Source of the DNA: Hyalella azteca
Taxonomy: Eukaryota > Arthropoda > Malacostraca > Amphipoda > Hyalellidae
Length of the DNA: 64,000 nucleotides
NCBI RefSeq assembly: GCF_000764305.2
Contig: NW_025931682.1
Coordinates: forward strand, 52,009-116,008
Reading direction: 5' to 3'
The position numbers and the translations under genes were made by a program. Shown piece by piece: positions 42,811 through 57,800 of the stretch. Position 1 is the first letter of the stretch. The number at the start of each line of letters is the position of its first letter. The notes below the pieces were generated by a model that was not told the DNA's origin, made no database searches, and saw nothing but the letters and a program-made list of their open reading frames with translations.

Positions 42811-44951
42811 CCGGGCTGAAGAATATTTTTCCATTCTCAGATTTTAATTTTGAAACAAATTTTTAAAATGTTTACGGATTTTCTCAGCGGGTTAATTGGT
42901 TGGTTTTTCGTGGCTCATCGGTCTGGCGGTGGACGCGCCGAGCCTCCACGGGCCGGAGAGCCGATAGGAAAGCAAGACATAAAAGTTTCACTGTAAACGC
43001 GCTAGCAAAACAGATCATTCTTCAAGTTACGCGCCAACCTCTGCTATATCTTAATACTTGTTATCTCTTCTCGGGATCTGATAGGACAGAAAGCATGCAA
43101 TTACGTTACGGCGCAGGCTCATCGGTGATCGCTATCGCGTATTGCACTTCACAAACCTACAATATGAACCCGACCGTCGAGCCATGGGCACCCAAGTTGT
43201 GATCACCGACTGGTTCGGTGGTTACCCTCTCGCAACGGAGGTTCTTAAGGAAAATTCAACATAATATTTCCCAAAAGTTATAGTTAAGCCTTACTTTACA
43301 TGTAAAAATCTGATTTGCCTGACGTGAAGAAGCCAAGTTATCAACAGGGCTGATGGGGTGTAAATCTTCTCATCTGTTTCACATTCTGCTCGACCGAGCA
43401 ATCAACGATGGCCGACAGACAATTTTTAACTGTAACACTGTACAATACAGAATTATACGGAGTTTTGTTCGATCTTGAGGACATTGCTGTAAATAATTTC
43501 AAAGAACTGCCTTCGAGTGCTCAATACCTCCTGCAAAGTTATAGTCTTCACGGGCTATCTTAGTTTCTTGACTTCATAGAATAATTTCAATTCCTAGGCA
43601 TTATTATTACGAATTTATGCTTCGTAAAATTCTTTTCTCAAAGTCAGGAATTTTTTTCCATTTACTGAATTTTTCTGTCCTATTATTTTTCCGTGACCGA
43701 AGAGGAGTGCCAGCATTCGTGGGTTTGGAGGACCAGAATACAGAGACAAGTATCACAAATTTATTCAAGACAATTTGCCCTGCGCGTACAGCCAGTGGCG
43801 TGACTAGCATAAAACAACAAAACAAGGCAATTTTATAATTAATATTGACAATCACTAGTATGTTGTTACATTAATAATAAATAAATGGGCAGGTGGAATA
43901 GTTGAAATTGGCATTTCCATGATGTACGTACATAATAACTGTTAAATTCGTTCACGAAAAGAACTCATTAGGCAGACGTCAAAATTCCTAGCATGAAAAT
44001 CGGCAAAGCTTCTTAGGAATTTAATGTTGGACATCACCAGCTAAACTGCATTGAGTTAATTAATAAATCCCATTACAGATTTTATTCACAAACAAGAAAA
44101 CTATTATACTAGAACATTGAACGTACTTGCAGTTACGATGATCAAGCATTGCACGAACAGTGCTAAATAATATTTAAATGAAGAGAAAATTAAATTTTCA
44201 TCGCAGCAGCGTAATAACAGATTTAATTGAAAAATGAATTTTCGTAATCAAGCAAAATAATGACAATATTTTATGATTGACTGCCTCAGGCGCTGTGCAT
44301 TGTGTTTCATTTCATTGATTTGATACTTGCAAAGCGATGATTGATTCACAAAGAGACTGATTAATAAATAATTGAATTGAATTATTTTCGACGTATTTTG
44401 ATACTGAATTTTCATCGAGTAAAGTGAAAATATTGAAAAAATTAAGCTAGAAGCTTGATAAATGTTGATAAAACTGCTCACTGCTCAGAGGAGAGTTGGT
44501 CCTTAACTGTGGGAGGGAGATAAAATTTACCCAGTAACTATTTACATTAAGGCTCAACCTTAACTTAATTAACGAAGTCACGTACAGAAAATATTCACTT
44601 CCTTAACGAAAATGAATGTTCGGAATGCAGGAAACAATATCACAACTCGCATGGCGCCGCGAGAGTGCAACTAAATGCCTCACGACAATTGCTTGAACAG
44701 AATTTGATTTCTGAGACTCTGAGACAGGATCAGATAAATATTTGATTGATCAGGGGTGAGACAGACGACAAATAAAATGAAGAAAATCCAAATATCGTTA
44801 GGAAAACAAACTTTGCGTGCCTTGATTCCTCAGCAATCTAACATGCTTCAGATGTCGGCCAGTGACAGAAATTGATAACTCGAAACGCTTATTTGTTTTG
44901 TTTGAATTCTGTGAGGAAGGAATCGATTGCTAAGACAATAAATCCACTGGA
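42811..44951. other. 3' flank of the minus-strand gene, no feature recognised
   Basis: AT-rich sequence. A GC-richer patch at about 42900-43200 shows only short frames. Nothing was recognised. Confidence 0.55.
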
Positions 44952-45832
44952 TTATGAGCTTTTGCAATCAAGCGAACACTCAGGAGGCCTGCAAGGAGGC
45001 CGCACCGACGGAATAGGACAAGTCGCCATGTGCTGCAGAGCATACGACGACCGTGGACACGCCAGTGCAGGCGAGATATTGAAATTGTTTCTTGGTGAGG
45101 GTAACGTATTAATAGGAGTGCACGAGGGGCACGAAATACAAGGGTAAGCTATCACTTGTCGCTCAAGGCTGTAGCTTCGAGGGAGAGCGCGCACAGACAA
45201 AGGATAGGCGTCTGCTTGGTGTGGAATATCAGCCAGATGGCCCACCGATATTGGATTAGAATGAGATCCGGCGGCGATGCGAACGTTCTGACGAAGTGCT
45301 GCAGCCTCTTGTATCTCCTCTGAAGGGTCTCTACCAATACTTCGTTTCTTTTTCCTCTTCTTTTTATTGACTCTTGCGTCGGATGAAACGTCAGAGTAAT
45401 AGGCAGAAGAAGGTGTAGAGCTGCTCTCCGCAGGCTCCGAGTTGCCTTCATACAAGGCGTAAGCGCTGTTCCCATAACCGTAGTCAGACAGAACAAGCTG
45501 CTCATGCATTGGTCTGCCGGGATCAGGAATCTCTGAGTAAGTGTTCAGCCCGTGGCCTCCAAGCTCGGCGTACACGTCGCTCTGAGAATCAGGGTTCATG
45601 TAGGGTTCTTCGGTGTAGGAATTCTCGGAGCTGTAGGCGGACACGGTGCGCAAGGTTTGGTCCTGCGTCACGTGGCGCCGCCACAGCTTCATGGCCCAGC
45701 CCGTAGTGCGCGTCGTCGAGTCCGCTGCAGGAACCGGGCCTCCTTCTGGGGGCTTGGCCTCTGCAGGAGCCCGGGGCCCTCGATTGTTTGTCTGAGTCCA
45801 CGAATTGCGCGGCAGCGCCAGGCAGGATCCTC
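44952..45832 (-). CDS. Minus-strand gene, exon C: tyrosine-motif tail and stop
   Basis: Acceptor ttccaacctcaccag, phase 1 in, 292 residues to the stop at 44952. It opens GSCLALPRNSWTQ, then Pro-rich sequence, LWRRHVTQDQTLRTVSAYSS and EEPYMNPDSQSDVYAELGG. Tyr motifs, the basic cluster NKKKRKKKRSIGRD and a C-terminal Cys-rich segment follow. It is the longest open frame on this strand and its GC content stands out from the flanks. It resembles a signalling cytoplasmic tail in composition. Confidence 0.65.
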
Positions 45833-48800
45833 CTGGTGAGGTTGGAAATAAATCAAAGGTAAGGTAATTTTAGTGGACAGTGTGTTCATAAGAGGTGAGG
45901 TAATTTTAGTGGACAGTGTGTTCATTTAGCGAATCATTCATCTGTTCTTGCTGGTCGAACTCGGGCGAGAAAGAAATTAGAAAATACAGTGACAGGAAAA
46001 CGTTAAATAATGAGTGAAATGTGCAAGAATTAGATTTAATTCATATGGCACTCATTACCGAGAATCTCTATGATTGGAGCTGCACGAAAGCATATATAGA
46101 GCAATAACATGGATTGACCTGCGATATAAAAAAAAAACCTGCAGATTTGATATAATAATACTATTGGAAGGCTTAATATGCATGGTCAAGTGGGACATCA
46201 GACAAAAAAGTTATGGGGTTCTATGAAAAGTTTTCTTTGTAATGAATGACCAAAATTATCATTACTTATTATTCACAGTCTGACTCGCCCTCCTCACACG
46301 CCATCAAAGTCTACGTATAGGATTTATCTCGCCCTCCTCACACGCCATCAAAGTCTATAACTTATAGGATTTATCTCGCCCTCATCACACGCCATCAAAG
46401 TCTATAACGTATAGCATTTATCTCGCCCTCCTCACACGCCATCAAAGTCTATAAGGTATAGGATTTATCTCCCCCTCCTCACACGCCATCAAAGTCTATA
46501 ACGTATAGGATTTATCTCCCCCTCCTCACACGCCATCAAAGTCAACGTATAAGACTTACCTCGCTCTCCTCACACGCCATCAAAGTCTACGTATAGGACT
46601 TATCTGACACTCCTCATACGCAAGTTAGTTTGGTCGCCGCATTCTTAAAAAAATGCAAATAAGTTGGCTTACCTTGGCCGCTGGGGAGAATTTTGGCCCT
46701 GCAAGGTAAAAATTGAGAGCATTAAAAACAAGCCCGTGCATTAAGGTATTACATTTTTAGGTCTTAAATATGCCCGCCCGCAATTCTTTCAAAGTTCAGG
46801 ATTATCTATGTAATTCAAAATATGTAGCTTCTATGATGTTATAATGTAACACCAATGATGTCATAACGTAGCCTTGATGTAGCATTGATGATCAAGAGTT
46901 TAAAAGCAAATAGAACGCAAAGTAAATTGACCATATCTCAATTAAAAACGCTTCAGAAACGGGATCATCATATGTAGCATTGATGATCTGATAACTAATT
47001 ATGTTTATTCGTCAATTGCAGACAAAATTTTAGCAGCGATTTTGAAGTTACATTAGCAAACTTTAAAGTTGTGCTAAGGCGGAGCGCCTGCAAGATTGAG
47101 AAGTCATCAGACGGCGATAGGCTGCCACCAATGGTCCGCCATATAGTTGGCCATAGCTGGCCACCGAGTGGTGGCATTGATAGATCGGTGGCCATAGCTG
47201 GCCACCGATGCACTGCCGTATGGTTGACCTTAGCTGGCCATCGAGTGACCGGCCATAGCTGGGCACCGATCTGTGCCTATGGTTGGCCATAGCTGGTTAC
47301 CGAGTGACCGATCATAGCTGGCCGCCGATTTACCGCCGTATGGTCGGCCATAGCTAGTCAACGAGTTATCGGCCATAGCTGGCCACCGAATGACCGACCA
47401 TAGCTGGCCACCGCTGCGCCGCCGTATGGTTGGCCATAGCTGACCACCGTATGTTTTTAAGTAAGTGGCGGCGCGGCCCAACAGAGCTGCATGTCAATCA
47501 ACGTCAGCGGCGCAGCGAGCGTGTCAGACGCATGACTTGCGGTCAACGAATTACCCCTCAGATATTCCTTCAGTTGCAGTGCGTGTCCAAAGCGAAGATC
47601 AGACTCCCAAACTGACAGAGGAATATCCGTAGACTTTGTTCAATGAAAAGCCTGGCTAAACCTAGTAAGGGATCAATTCATTCACTCCCTGGATCAAGAT
47701 TATTTTGACTTATTAAATTAAGAAGCGTACACCAACTGTTACTTGCTTTACTGTTCGTCACTCAATCTTCATTATTTGTTAGCACAAATGCTGAATATAA
47801 GCTATGAGTCTGAAACGCATCGACGTGTTTATCATCCAAAGATGGTTGACATGACCAATGTTCATTATAGAACGTTCAATGTACGGATGATAGATTTTAT
47901 CATAGTTAGCTAAATATCAATGGCGGCCTTGTTTTGAGGAAGAATTTTCAAAATTTAATGACTCCGGTTTCTAATTCTTTTTGTTGATGAAAGAATAGTC
48001 AAATTTTTTTACATGCGGACGTTTTAGGACAATGGGTTGACAACGGAAAACCCAATTCAAGGAAAAATAAATTTAAATGCTTAAACAATAATTATCAATA
48101 GATATTGACCAAGACTATTTTTTACGCAGAAATTTGCACGAATCTCCTACTAAAGTCTGGAATTACACTTATTGGCTGCCGCTTGCAGAACATTCATGAA
48201 TTCTGAGTTGACACTCGTCCTACTAAAGCTTCGGTAAAATTTATCGGTTTTGTAATTTTGCAACACGACCAGCAGCTTATCAATATCATAGCTTAAGCTA
48301 AGAGCCATATCGGCCCAAGCTGATAATTACAAAATTTACAGTGCTCAAGAACTACTTTTTTCATAGCATGCGAAACCAAAATTCATTAACATGAATAGTC
48401 ATTTAAAATACGACTCGATGTGAGAGGAACGCACTTCCAAAACTGAGTTGCAGTCGTAAAATGGTCAGTTAATTTTCTCAGAGATATGATGGAAGAAACC
48501 TGGCTATCATCTTCACTAAAGTGAACACATTGTGAGCCGTCATTTGGATTCTGTTCTCGATAAGCGTAGTAAATAAGAGCTTATGAGAACTATTGCAGGA
48601 ACCGCAACCTGAGCTTTCTGTATATAATTTCAAGTTAAGTGAGGTCTGCTTATAGTGCCCACCCGACGACTTTGAACGTCTCTCTCGAGTATGCAGGTTT
48701 TATTCATCGTTATCTTATGAATATACAGTTACAAAGCTATTCAGCAGCTTTTATTCATCGTTATGTCATGAATAAAGAGTTTCTAAGATATATTCAGCAC

Positions 48801-51800
48801 CTTTTATTCATCGCTGTGTCATGAATTAGAGTTTCTAAGCTATTCAGCTGCTTTTATTCATCGTTATCTCATGAATATATAGTTACTAAGCTATTCCGCA
48901 GCTTTTATTCATCGCTATGTCATGAATTAAGAGTTTCTAAGCTATTCAGCTTAGAAACTCTTAATTCATCATACATCAGTATGCCAAGAAAAAAGTGTTA
49001 CTTAAGCTATTCAGCACCTTTATTCATTACTATGAATGATGAGACGCTAAGCTATTCAGCAGCTTTTAAACATAGCTATGTCATGAATTCATGAATGAGG
49101 AGTTCTTTAGCAATCAGACAGATTTCATACATTACTGCGTCATAAATGAAGAGTTTCCAGGCAATTCAGCAGCTTTTATTCATCACTATATCATAAATGA
49201 GAAGTTTTTTAGTTATTCGATCTAATAATTAGTATTAGTATTAAATTAGTAGATTTAATACAATAGTATCTCGTCGAAAAAGTAATGTTCCACAGCATTT
49301 GAGACGCTCCGTTGTTCCCAGCGCCGACATGGGCGGACGTTAGATCGACGGACGGAGATGAACATAATTAATCCGAATCCGCATCGTTCCCTACCGATGG
49401 GTCGTGTCCCAAGCAAACTATAACACATGATAAAATAATTGACAACAGCAGTGGAAGAGCAACAAGACTAAAGCAGGTAAAAAACAAAATTTGTCAGCGT
49501 CTTTATCTAAACTTTAATAAGACTGACATGTGACGGCTACTGCGCTTGTTCCGTTACAATTTCAAGGCTACTTTGCATTTTTTTATGATGATATTGATGT
49601 CAAAACTACACTGATTATATACGTAACGATTATACACTGATTATACGTAGTACACTGATATAGTTACGTAAGCGAAAGCTGAACTTTCTTTTGCAGTTAC
49701 CATTTGATTGTATACTTCATATTAGATATTCTGAAATGGATAACAATAGAGCATCATGCAATTGATTTTCATTTGAGTCTTACTTATCCGCGACATCTTT
49801 CACCCAATTATCGATATGACGCAAATAATATTACTCATAACATAACATAACATAACATAACATAACATAGTGATGTCGGCGCTGAAGAGGAGGCCTGACG
49901 TGGCCTGTGGCCGATTCTTTTACTTTTCGTGACTTGTTCACAGAAGATCTAAAATCGTGTCATTTGACACTCATGCTAACCACATTCAATATTTTGTCAG
50001 TAAAAAGTGAAAATCGGCTGTCATACATCAACATCAGCAATACGGAACACTTATGCAACATTGAGACGACGTAGTCTACCAGAAAGACGAGTGACGCACG
50101 GTGCGCTCATAGCGTTAGAAAATATCTACAGAATGGAGGTTGATTCAGATATGTCTTTAATCCCGATCAATAGAGAATAAATAGTACTACTTCCTTATGT
50201 CGCACAAAATTAGGTAAGTCGTATAGTATAATGACTATCGATTGATCGATGTACAACCTTTTCCTCTATCCTAACTAATGCTATACAAAATGTACTTTTT
50301 TTGTTACTGTAGAGAAATTGTAAATAAATAGCTGAATAAGTATGACAAAATTCAGATTGATATTTTATTTACGAGCGGAGTTATAATGACTATACGTAGT
50401 GATAGATTCTCATAGGGATCCAGCCAAGCCTGCCTGAGGGCTCGCGGTTCTCTATCACGACAACATTATATAGATATTAGTCAATATACGTCTTATCAAA
50501 GCAATATTACATATTACATTATATATTATTATATTACACTATTAGTTTGAAATTCCACTTTGAAATGCTTCCCATACTCGACCATGAAAACTGTCAGCCT
50601 TTGCAACCACAATGCTTATTAGAGCTTTCTTACGAGCTCATTTGTAAATCCCGAATTGACATCACTTGGGAGATATCTTTATTTCAACAATATCTTTGTA
50701 CGCGTAAACTTTTTAGATTTGATGCAGGCTGTTACTTCAGCAAAACATCAAAAGTATCCTAAGCTCACGTATTATCAAGTGTTGTACAAACCCACATCTC
50801 CAGCCTGCAGCCCCTACAGTTAATCCCAGGCGAATAAGAGGCGGCCAATCATCGGCCAGCTGAGATACATCGTCAATGTGCCTGTAATTTGCAGTGTACG
50901 TGCGTGCCGAACACCACACGACCGGCATTAGCTGGAGCCGGAGACTGGTCTCGTAAGATGTCAAATTTATTGTAGCGCGCACCAGTATTTCTGTGGTCCC
51001 TACTGACACTGATGCCATCATTAAGATATTGACTCATAACCATGTGAGATGTGTCGAGGCTGGTCCCTCTAAACTTATTATTTTATTGTGGCGGCACTTC
51101 AAAGTATTTTCTCTCCCCTATAGAATAGGGAGGTAGGGAGGGCTAAGTCAAGAACGTCCGACTGCTGAACGTGGAGTGTGTGTGTTCTTGAATAAGAAAG
51201 TTGTCTATATTTTAAATCGATGTATGTGTAGGAACCTTATGACTTAGACACAATTTATGAAAAATAACTATTTAAAAACTCATTCAACGAAATTTTTTAA
51301 AATTCATACGATGCTAAAGATACTTCCCAGCGAAGTGAAACTCAGAATATAGGGCCAATCATTGACAAGAAAAAAGGCACATCTAAATTAGATCTGAATT
51401 ATTTTTGCCGCTATTTTCCAAACGTCATTACATTATGGCTAACAATTTTTTTCAGATTTTCATAACATTTTATTCGACGGTAATCCCAAATGCCTACTCT
51501 GCACATCCTTGGTAACGATTATCGTTGGGCAATCACTTTTCCAAAATTTCTCATGTCATGGTAATCGTCTTACTTACTATGAACAGATTGTTTTATTGAA
51601 TGATCACAATAATGAAAAACTATTAAATTCACTAGACTATCAGTTAATACTGGCAGATTTTTTTTTGGTTGCATTCCTATTTATTTTGAAAACAATGAAG
51701 GTTTCAGATGACGTACGTCCGATGTCGACATTTTTATGCATTGCAATCACCTCTCAAATTTGCAATTTTACTTCAAAGATTTCGTTTTCGTTAGATGTTG

Positions 51801-54800
51801 CTGTTTAAAATCCTGTTCCAGTTATTCTTTAGATTGTAAACAAAATTGAAAACGAAACGATAGGATGAAGCGAAAAACTGTTTACTTTCACTCAGTAGCA
51901 TTATTATCTTAATTCCATGAACAAACCTTGCTTGAGTTGTTCTTTATAAGATTTTTGAGCTTGCGTACGTGTTACGATACGTGAACAAACCAATCACAAT
52001 TGCTCATTTACGATGGATTATAAACCAACATTGATCAATAACATACAATTCTCGTCAGCCATTAAACCCTCTCTTAGATGATTTGCAAACTTTATTGGAA
52101 TTGAAACTAATTCCCTAAACTTAAAAAAACAGGCTCGCAGTTGGTCGGATTTGTGGTGTGTGGAGCTGCTGAAAATTTAACGGTAAAATGCATATTAGGA
52201 GTGAAACTTGCATGAGACTGAGGATAAAAATCAGTTCGTACCTCTCGATTCGAACACTCTAGACAATAAATATCCTACCCTCTACTCAGCCATCATACTC
52301 TTTACTCAAACATAAAACTATTCACTCAATACATCATACTCTTTACTCAAACATAATAATCCTTAATTAAACATTATACTATTTACTCAAGCATCGTACT
52401 CTTTACTCAAACATCATAATCTTTAATTTCTCAAACATTATAATTTTTACTCAAACATCATACCCTTTAATCAAACATCATACCCTCTACTCAAACATCA
52501 TACCCTCTACTCAAACATCATACCCTCTATTCAAACATCATACCTCTACTCAAACATCATACCCTCTTGCAAACGTCGTACCCTCTACTCAAATATCATG
52601 TCCTCTATTCAAACATCATACCTTCTACTCAAACATCATACCCTCTACGCAAACATCATACCCTCTACTCAAACATCATACTCTCTACTCAAACATCATA
52701 CCCTATATTCAAACATCATACCCTCTACTCAAACATCATACTCTCTTTTTAATCATCGCACCCTCTACTAAAATATTTCACAATCTGAACACAGGCAAGC
52801 AAATTTCGCCCAGTTCTCTTAAGCAGCCTAAAATTCTAACAGGAATAAAATTGGCCTATGGAGCAATTTTACCGCCAGCCGCCGATCTCAGTTAAACATC
52901 TCCACAGTAGAAACACTTCTATTTCTGCAGTTTTTGCATGTTCTCTAAAAACAAGGCGTCATTATGACCTCGTTATATAACTGCTTGAAAACTCAAATTA
53001 TCATTATTAAGAACAACTGAAGTTCGTGTGAAGAGATAAGACGATAAAAAATTCTTGCAGCACCTTCAGATATAACCGAGTTTTGAGTTCTATAATCGAG
53101 TTTATTCTATAATTAAATGTTTGAGTTGAATATCTTTGAAACATGCAAGGGTTAAGTGAAAAAGAGTACACTATTAGAACATTAGGTTTGTCTGCGAGTC
53201 GATGCGAGTGATAGATCGAAAATATCTGACGAACAATCCGTACCTTACCATTCCTTATACGTCAATCTCCATTCTCCACCAATATGGCTTAGAAATGAGT
53301 TTTTAATTCCACACGTAAAGTGTATTCTTTTGGGACCACCCAGCCTTTCGTGCAATATATGTGTGAGAATTTGTTTTATCCGTAAGCGACACAAAGTTTT
53401 GCCAATTGAGAATTGAGTTTCGTAGAAAGCTTTCAATGACCACTCACATCAACTCTCGTGAGTATGTTATCTTATTTGTTCAGAGGTTTGTTCCTTAATT
53501 GCTACGAAGAAAAGACTCGAGTTCACCTGACTCGAGCAATGGTTTTTATATACGAGTGCTCGAGCTGAGTTCCCCTACTCTAATCCAAGGATCGCTCTGC
53601 TTCACTTATTCCCCACATTTTAACTTGGCTATTATTTCTTAATCAGAATATACAAATGTGGCCCAGTAGTTACAGTTCAGTATACCAGGATTGGGGCAGA
53701 GAGGTGCGGGATCGATCCCGCGACAGTTATGTCAAAATCGGCAAGGAAGCCGGGCGGCTAAGAATTGGCGACAGGCCAGCATAATCAACGCTGACACCGC
53801 TATATTAGTATTGAACTTCGAATACTACTTTCTTAATAAATAACGACTGGGCATGTAATAGAAGTTAGCAATTTTATGGTTACCTATTTCTAATAAATAT
53901 TAGACTGAGACATATACAACAATATGTATTTCCTAAATGTAGATAAACGCTTCATTTTGTAGATGCTGAATTTATCAAAATATGAAAAATGCTTCATTTT
54001 TCTTGATACTGAGCGAACGATAACGCCCTGCCACAGACATAAAGAAAAGAAAAGTCCAAAAGAAAAAAAGATCAACATCATGAGCGTTCTACAGAATTGG
54101 CGACAGCGTTTCGAATAATCGAACCAACATCACAACAAAAGAGCCTTTTGATCAAGGATCGTCTTTCATACATCTATTCGTGAGCTAAAATCTTAGATAG
54201 AATGGTAAGATCATTGATGAATTGGGTTGACGTTCATATATGAAGATAAGAAAAAAGAAGATAAGTGAAGTCAAAAGCGCAAAACGAGTGCACTCAACGG
54301 AAGTGCAGAACCCACCAAGCTGCAGCGAGAAAGTCGTGTCGGTGAGAAGCGTCGGGGCCTGGTCGCTGGAGAAAGGTTGTAATGTCTTCATCAGCTCCGA
54401 GCTGAGGGGTCATTGGCTGACCCATCCGACAGTTACTTGCCCCTCTCCTGCCCCTCCCTTTATGGTAACTCCTGCCCCTCCTTCTATGCCTGGCTGCTTC
54501 TGATGCTCTTCGTTCTATGCTGCACCCCAGTCTGCTTTTGCCTCTTATTCTACGCTACGTTAGTCTGCTTTTACCTCTAATTCTACGCTACATTAGTCTA
54601 TTTGTGCCTCTCATTGTACGCTACATTAGTCTATTTTTACCTCTCATTCTACGCTACATTAGTCTTCTTTTGCCTCTCATTTCACGCTACATTAGTCTGC
54701 TTTTGCCTCTCATTCTACGCTACATTACAGTCTTCATTTGCCTCTCATTCTACGCTGTATTACAGTCTGTTTTTGCTTTTTATTCTTCGCTGCATGCCAG

Positions 54801-57800
54801 TCTGCTTTTGCCTCTCATTCTACGCTGCATCCCAGTCTTCTTTTCACTCTCTTTCATTGCTGCATCCCAGTCTGCTTTTGCCTCTACTAGAATCATGTTT
54901 CCTCATTCATCTCATTCGTGTCACTGCAATTCCCTCTATTTTTAGTTGGGATCTGGGTTTACCTTCTTCCTTGATTGATTTTTTGACTATTCTGAGAATT
55001 TTCTACTAATCTAATTTTACTTTTCACACAATTTACTTGCACATCTATACCAACTTTATACTTTTACCATTAACTGCTTCTTCCATTATATATATACTAT
55101 GGTGACGCTCTCGTCTGCACTCTTGCTTTGCTGTTTTTCTTATTTTTTAGCTTGACTCCTCCTCCCTTCACATGCCTGATTATTTCATCGCCTGGTCTCA
55201 ATTTGACTGCGCTTATCTTGCCACATATTCATAGAATTCCACCTTTTACCGCAGGCATAAACCCGTTTGTGGCGCAAAAGGTGGCCATTCATTTATATTT
55301 ACAACGAGCTGCCCAAAAGGAGATCTTAGTTTGGTTCGGCTTGCGTGTGCTTATTTCTGTAAACTTTCGCCTCATATGATTTAATATTTTTCGAGCGTCT
55401 AGCCCTCCGATGCAGCTCAAATGCCAGCCTCGTCTCGATCGTCCACATTGTTTTTCCTCTGTTGTCCAACCAGCGTTCCTTTCCAGTTTCAATCTCACGA
55501 TTTTCCAATAGTTAAGGCTTTATTGGATCCAGTGTCGATTAGATGTCATTCTTTGTAAAAAGTGGTTCAGAATGATTATGAGGCTATGGTGTACTATGAT
55601 CCAAATATCTTTCTAGGTTTTCAACTAATTATCTGATTTTCAGTACAATAAACTGTAAATTATGAGAAATCTTGTGTCTATGCGAATTTCAGCAGTGCAG
55701 TTACACTACAGTTTACTTACCTATACGCTGCAGCAGGCATATTGCACCCAAATATGCCCCAAGTGAGTCGCGCATTTGTACAGGATACACGAAAGGAGTA
55801 ATTAAAAATGCAATGGAAGTTCCACCTAACAGTCCTCTCGAGATGAGGAACAAGACTTTTCGAGAGACCTCCCTTTACTGGCCGCACGACGTTGCCTTAT
55901 ACGTGCGGACTTTGATACAGTTCCTGTTCTTTTTATTCATGAAGGAATATAACGAGTATAGGAACAGTGTTGCACTGGAGCTGCGAGAAAGTTACTCCGC
56001 TAGATTATTATTTCTCATTGGCAGAAAAAGGGCAGGTTTTCGGCGTGACTGCGACCGCATGCTTGAGCTCGCATCCATTATTTGGTGAGCAGAACACAGA
56101 TCTGGACGAAAATAGATTTTAATTTGTACCCAGTCGGATTGCGGGAATTTCCCTCATGATTTTTTTAATTATTCTAAGTTTGTGGTTTAAGAAAGCAAAT
56201 GCATAAAAGTTTCTGTAATCATAACGGATTTCCAAGGGCGCAACGAGTCGGTCGTAGCACCTGATGCTATAGAGGAGCTGAGATTGATTGTTAATGTTTG
56301 CTATAGAACAGGATATAGAAAAGTTATTCTCAGAGAGATCGACCTATTTGTTGGCAACTTCATTTGGAGGAACCAGTGTGTTTCCTTGTCTAAAGCTTGT
56401 TTTAAAATCATTTCGACCAGTTGAGGCCAAAAAATCTGCACCCAACAGTACTTTGGTCGTAATTGAACTTCAGCAGGAAAGGAGCTCAGTTCACTGCAGT
56501 TTGTTGATGATATCGCCCGCACCATTGCTCGATTTGATGTCTACAACTTTGTCCGGAAATGCTCCGTTGTTATGTGAAGTAAGAGTTCTATGAAGTTGTT
56601 ACGTAGCCACTGCCTTCAATTTTCGAGCAATGAATTCTGATTTCTCTATCAAATAGTACGGTGTTGGTTGGACGGGGTCGAGATTGCCATGATTTAAACG
56701 ACGATCAAACTTCTTTCTCCATTTTAGACGTCGTTGAATTGGAGAGGAAATAGTTCATTAGTGCTTGCACTCAACAAGAAGTCCATGTTTTCATGCAGGG
56801 ACGTTGCTGTAGTTTGCTGGCGACACCGATGATTTGTAAGCTGCATGTATTGATAATCTGGTATTGAACGCACTTCTCGGAATTGGCACTTGCATGCGGG
56901 GGAAACGCCATCAATCATCAATGTGACGTACAAAATGCGGGAAAAAATCCCTTGAGCGGGAAATTAGGTTCAGGTTCAATTATTTAATTAAACGATTAGA
57001 AGGCAGTTGCATGATCAGAAGACATTTTCGAACGCTCAATGGCTCTATTTGCGGCCTGATAAGGTCGCTACAGATTAAAGCCTTGAAGCTATTACGTACA
57101 ACGACTGCGCTTCTCATGAACGGATCCCGCGAGAAACTCCATTTCTTATTCAGCGTAATCACGGGTGATCAACCTCTGGCAAAGAACTATCCAGCTGGTC
57201 CGAAGATGCAAATGTAACCAACGGAGAAGTCCTCGCAAAAAAACATTAATAACTTTTGCTAAGCGTTCGATATTTATCGCTTTCCCGCCCAAGGCGCTTT
57301 GTTTCATTCAAAGAACAGCCCAACAATTGCATGGAGAAGTCCCAGTGTGTGGGTGTGGCGCGCTCAATATTGACGCAATAATGCAAAATAATCCAGCTTC
57401 AACATAAGTTTACCTATAAATAAATGCTTACTCACTAAAAATTTTGTCACATATCAGAATCACATAAGTTTAAGAGTCACGATAGTTTCGCAGGTAAATA
57501 TGGGCATAGTGATGAATTAGTCTAAGTAAAAATCTAAGATGAACTTGTGGTTTTTGCACATTTTCAACTGTTTGAAACACATTTGGTTTAAATTATCGAT
57601 GAAAAGGGCACAGTCTAAAAAAAGTGACGAAAGAAAAAACCTATGGAGATTATTTCCATAACAACAATATTATTATTCAATCCCTTTGAATGATAATATC
57701 AAGCTCTTTCAACAATATTATATCATTCTCTTTGGATATTTCGACAGTTAAAATTTAGTGACATTAAATAAGACCGACCTTCAATCTCCTCTGGCACGAC

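Larger units (their letters stand above)
51009..57778. other. Intron A-B of the minus-strand gene model and contents
   Basis: Mostly AT-rich. Arrays and a tRNA-like element are listed separately. A 138-codon + strand frame at 55672-56088 and several smaller frames have no recognisable domain. I found no convincing transmembrane exon on the minus strand. Confidence 0.5.

Noticed and set aside
46275..49215. Regularly spaced repeats that might be a CRISPR-like array
   Set aside because: Units are directly adjacent variants without unique spacers, in eukaryotic DNA; they are ordinary minisatellites.
54517..55009. Two + strand frames with LLLPLILRYISL-type repeats resembling membrane segments
   Set aside because: They are translations of the 36-bp cctctcattctacgctacat minisatellite.
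55672..56088. 138-codon + strand frame
   Set aside because: No recognisable domain, no splice or promoter context; left as unsupported.
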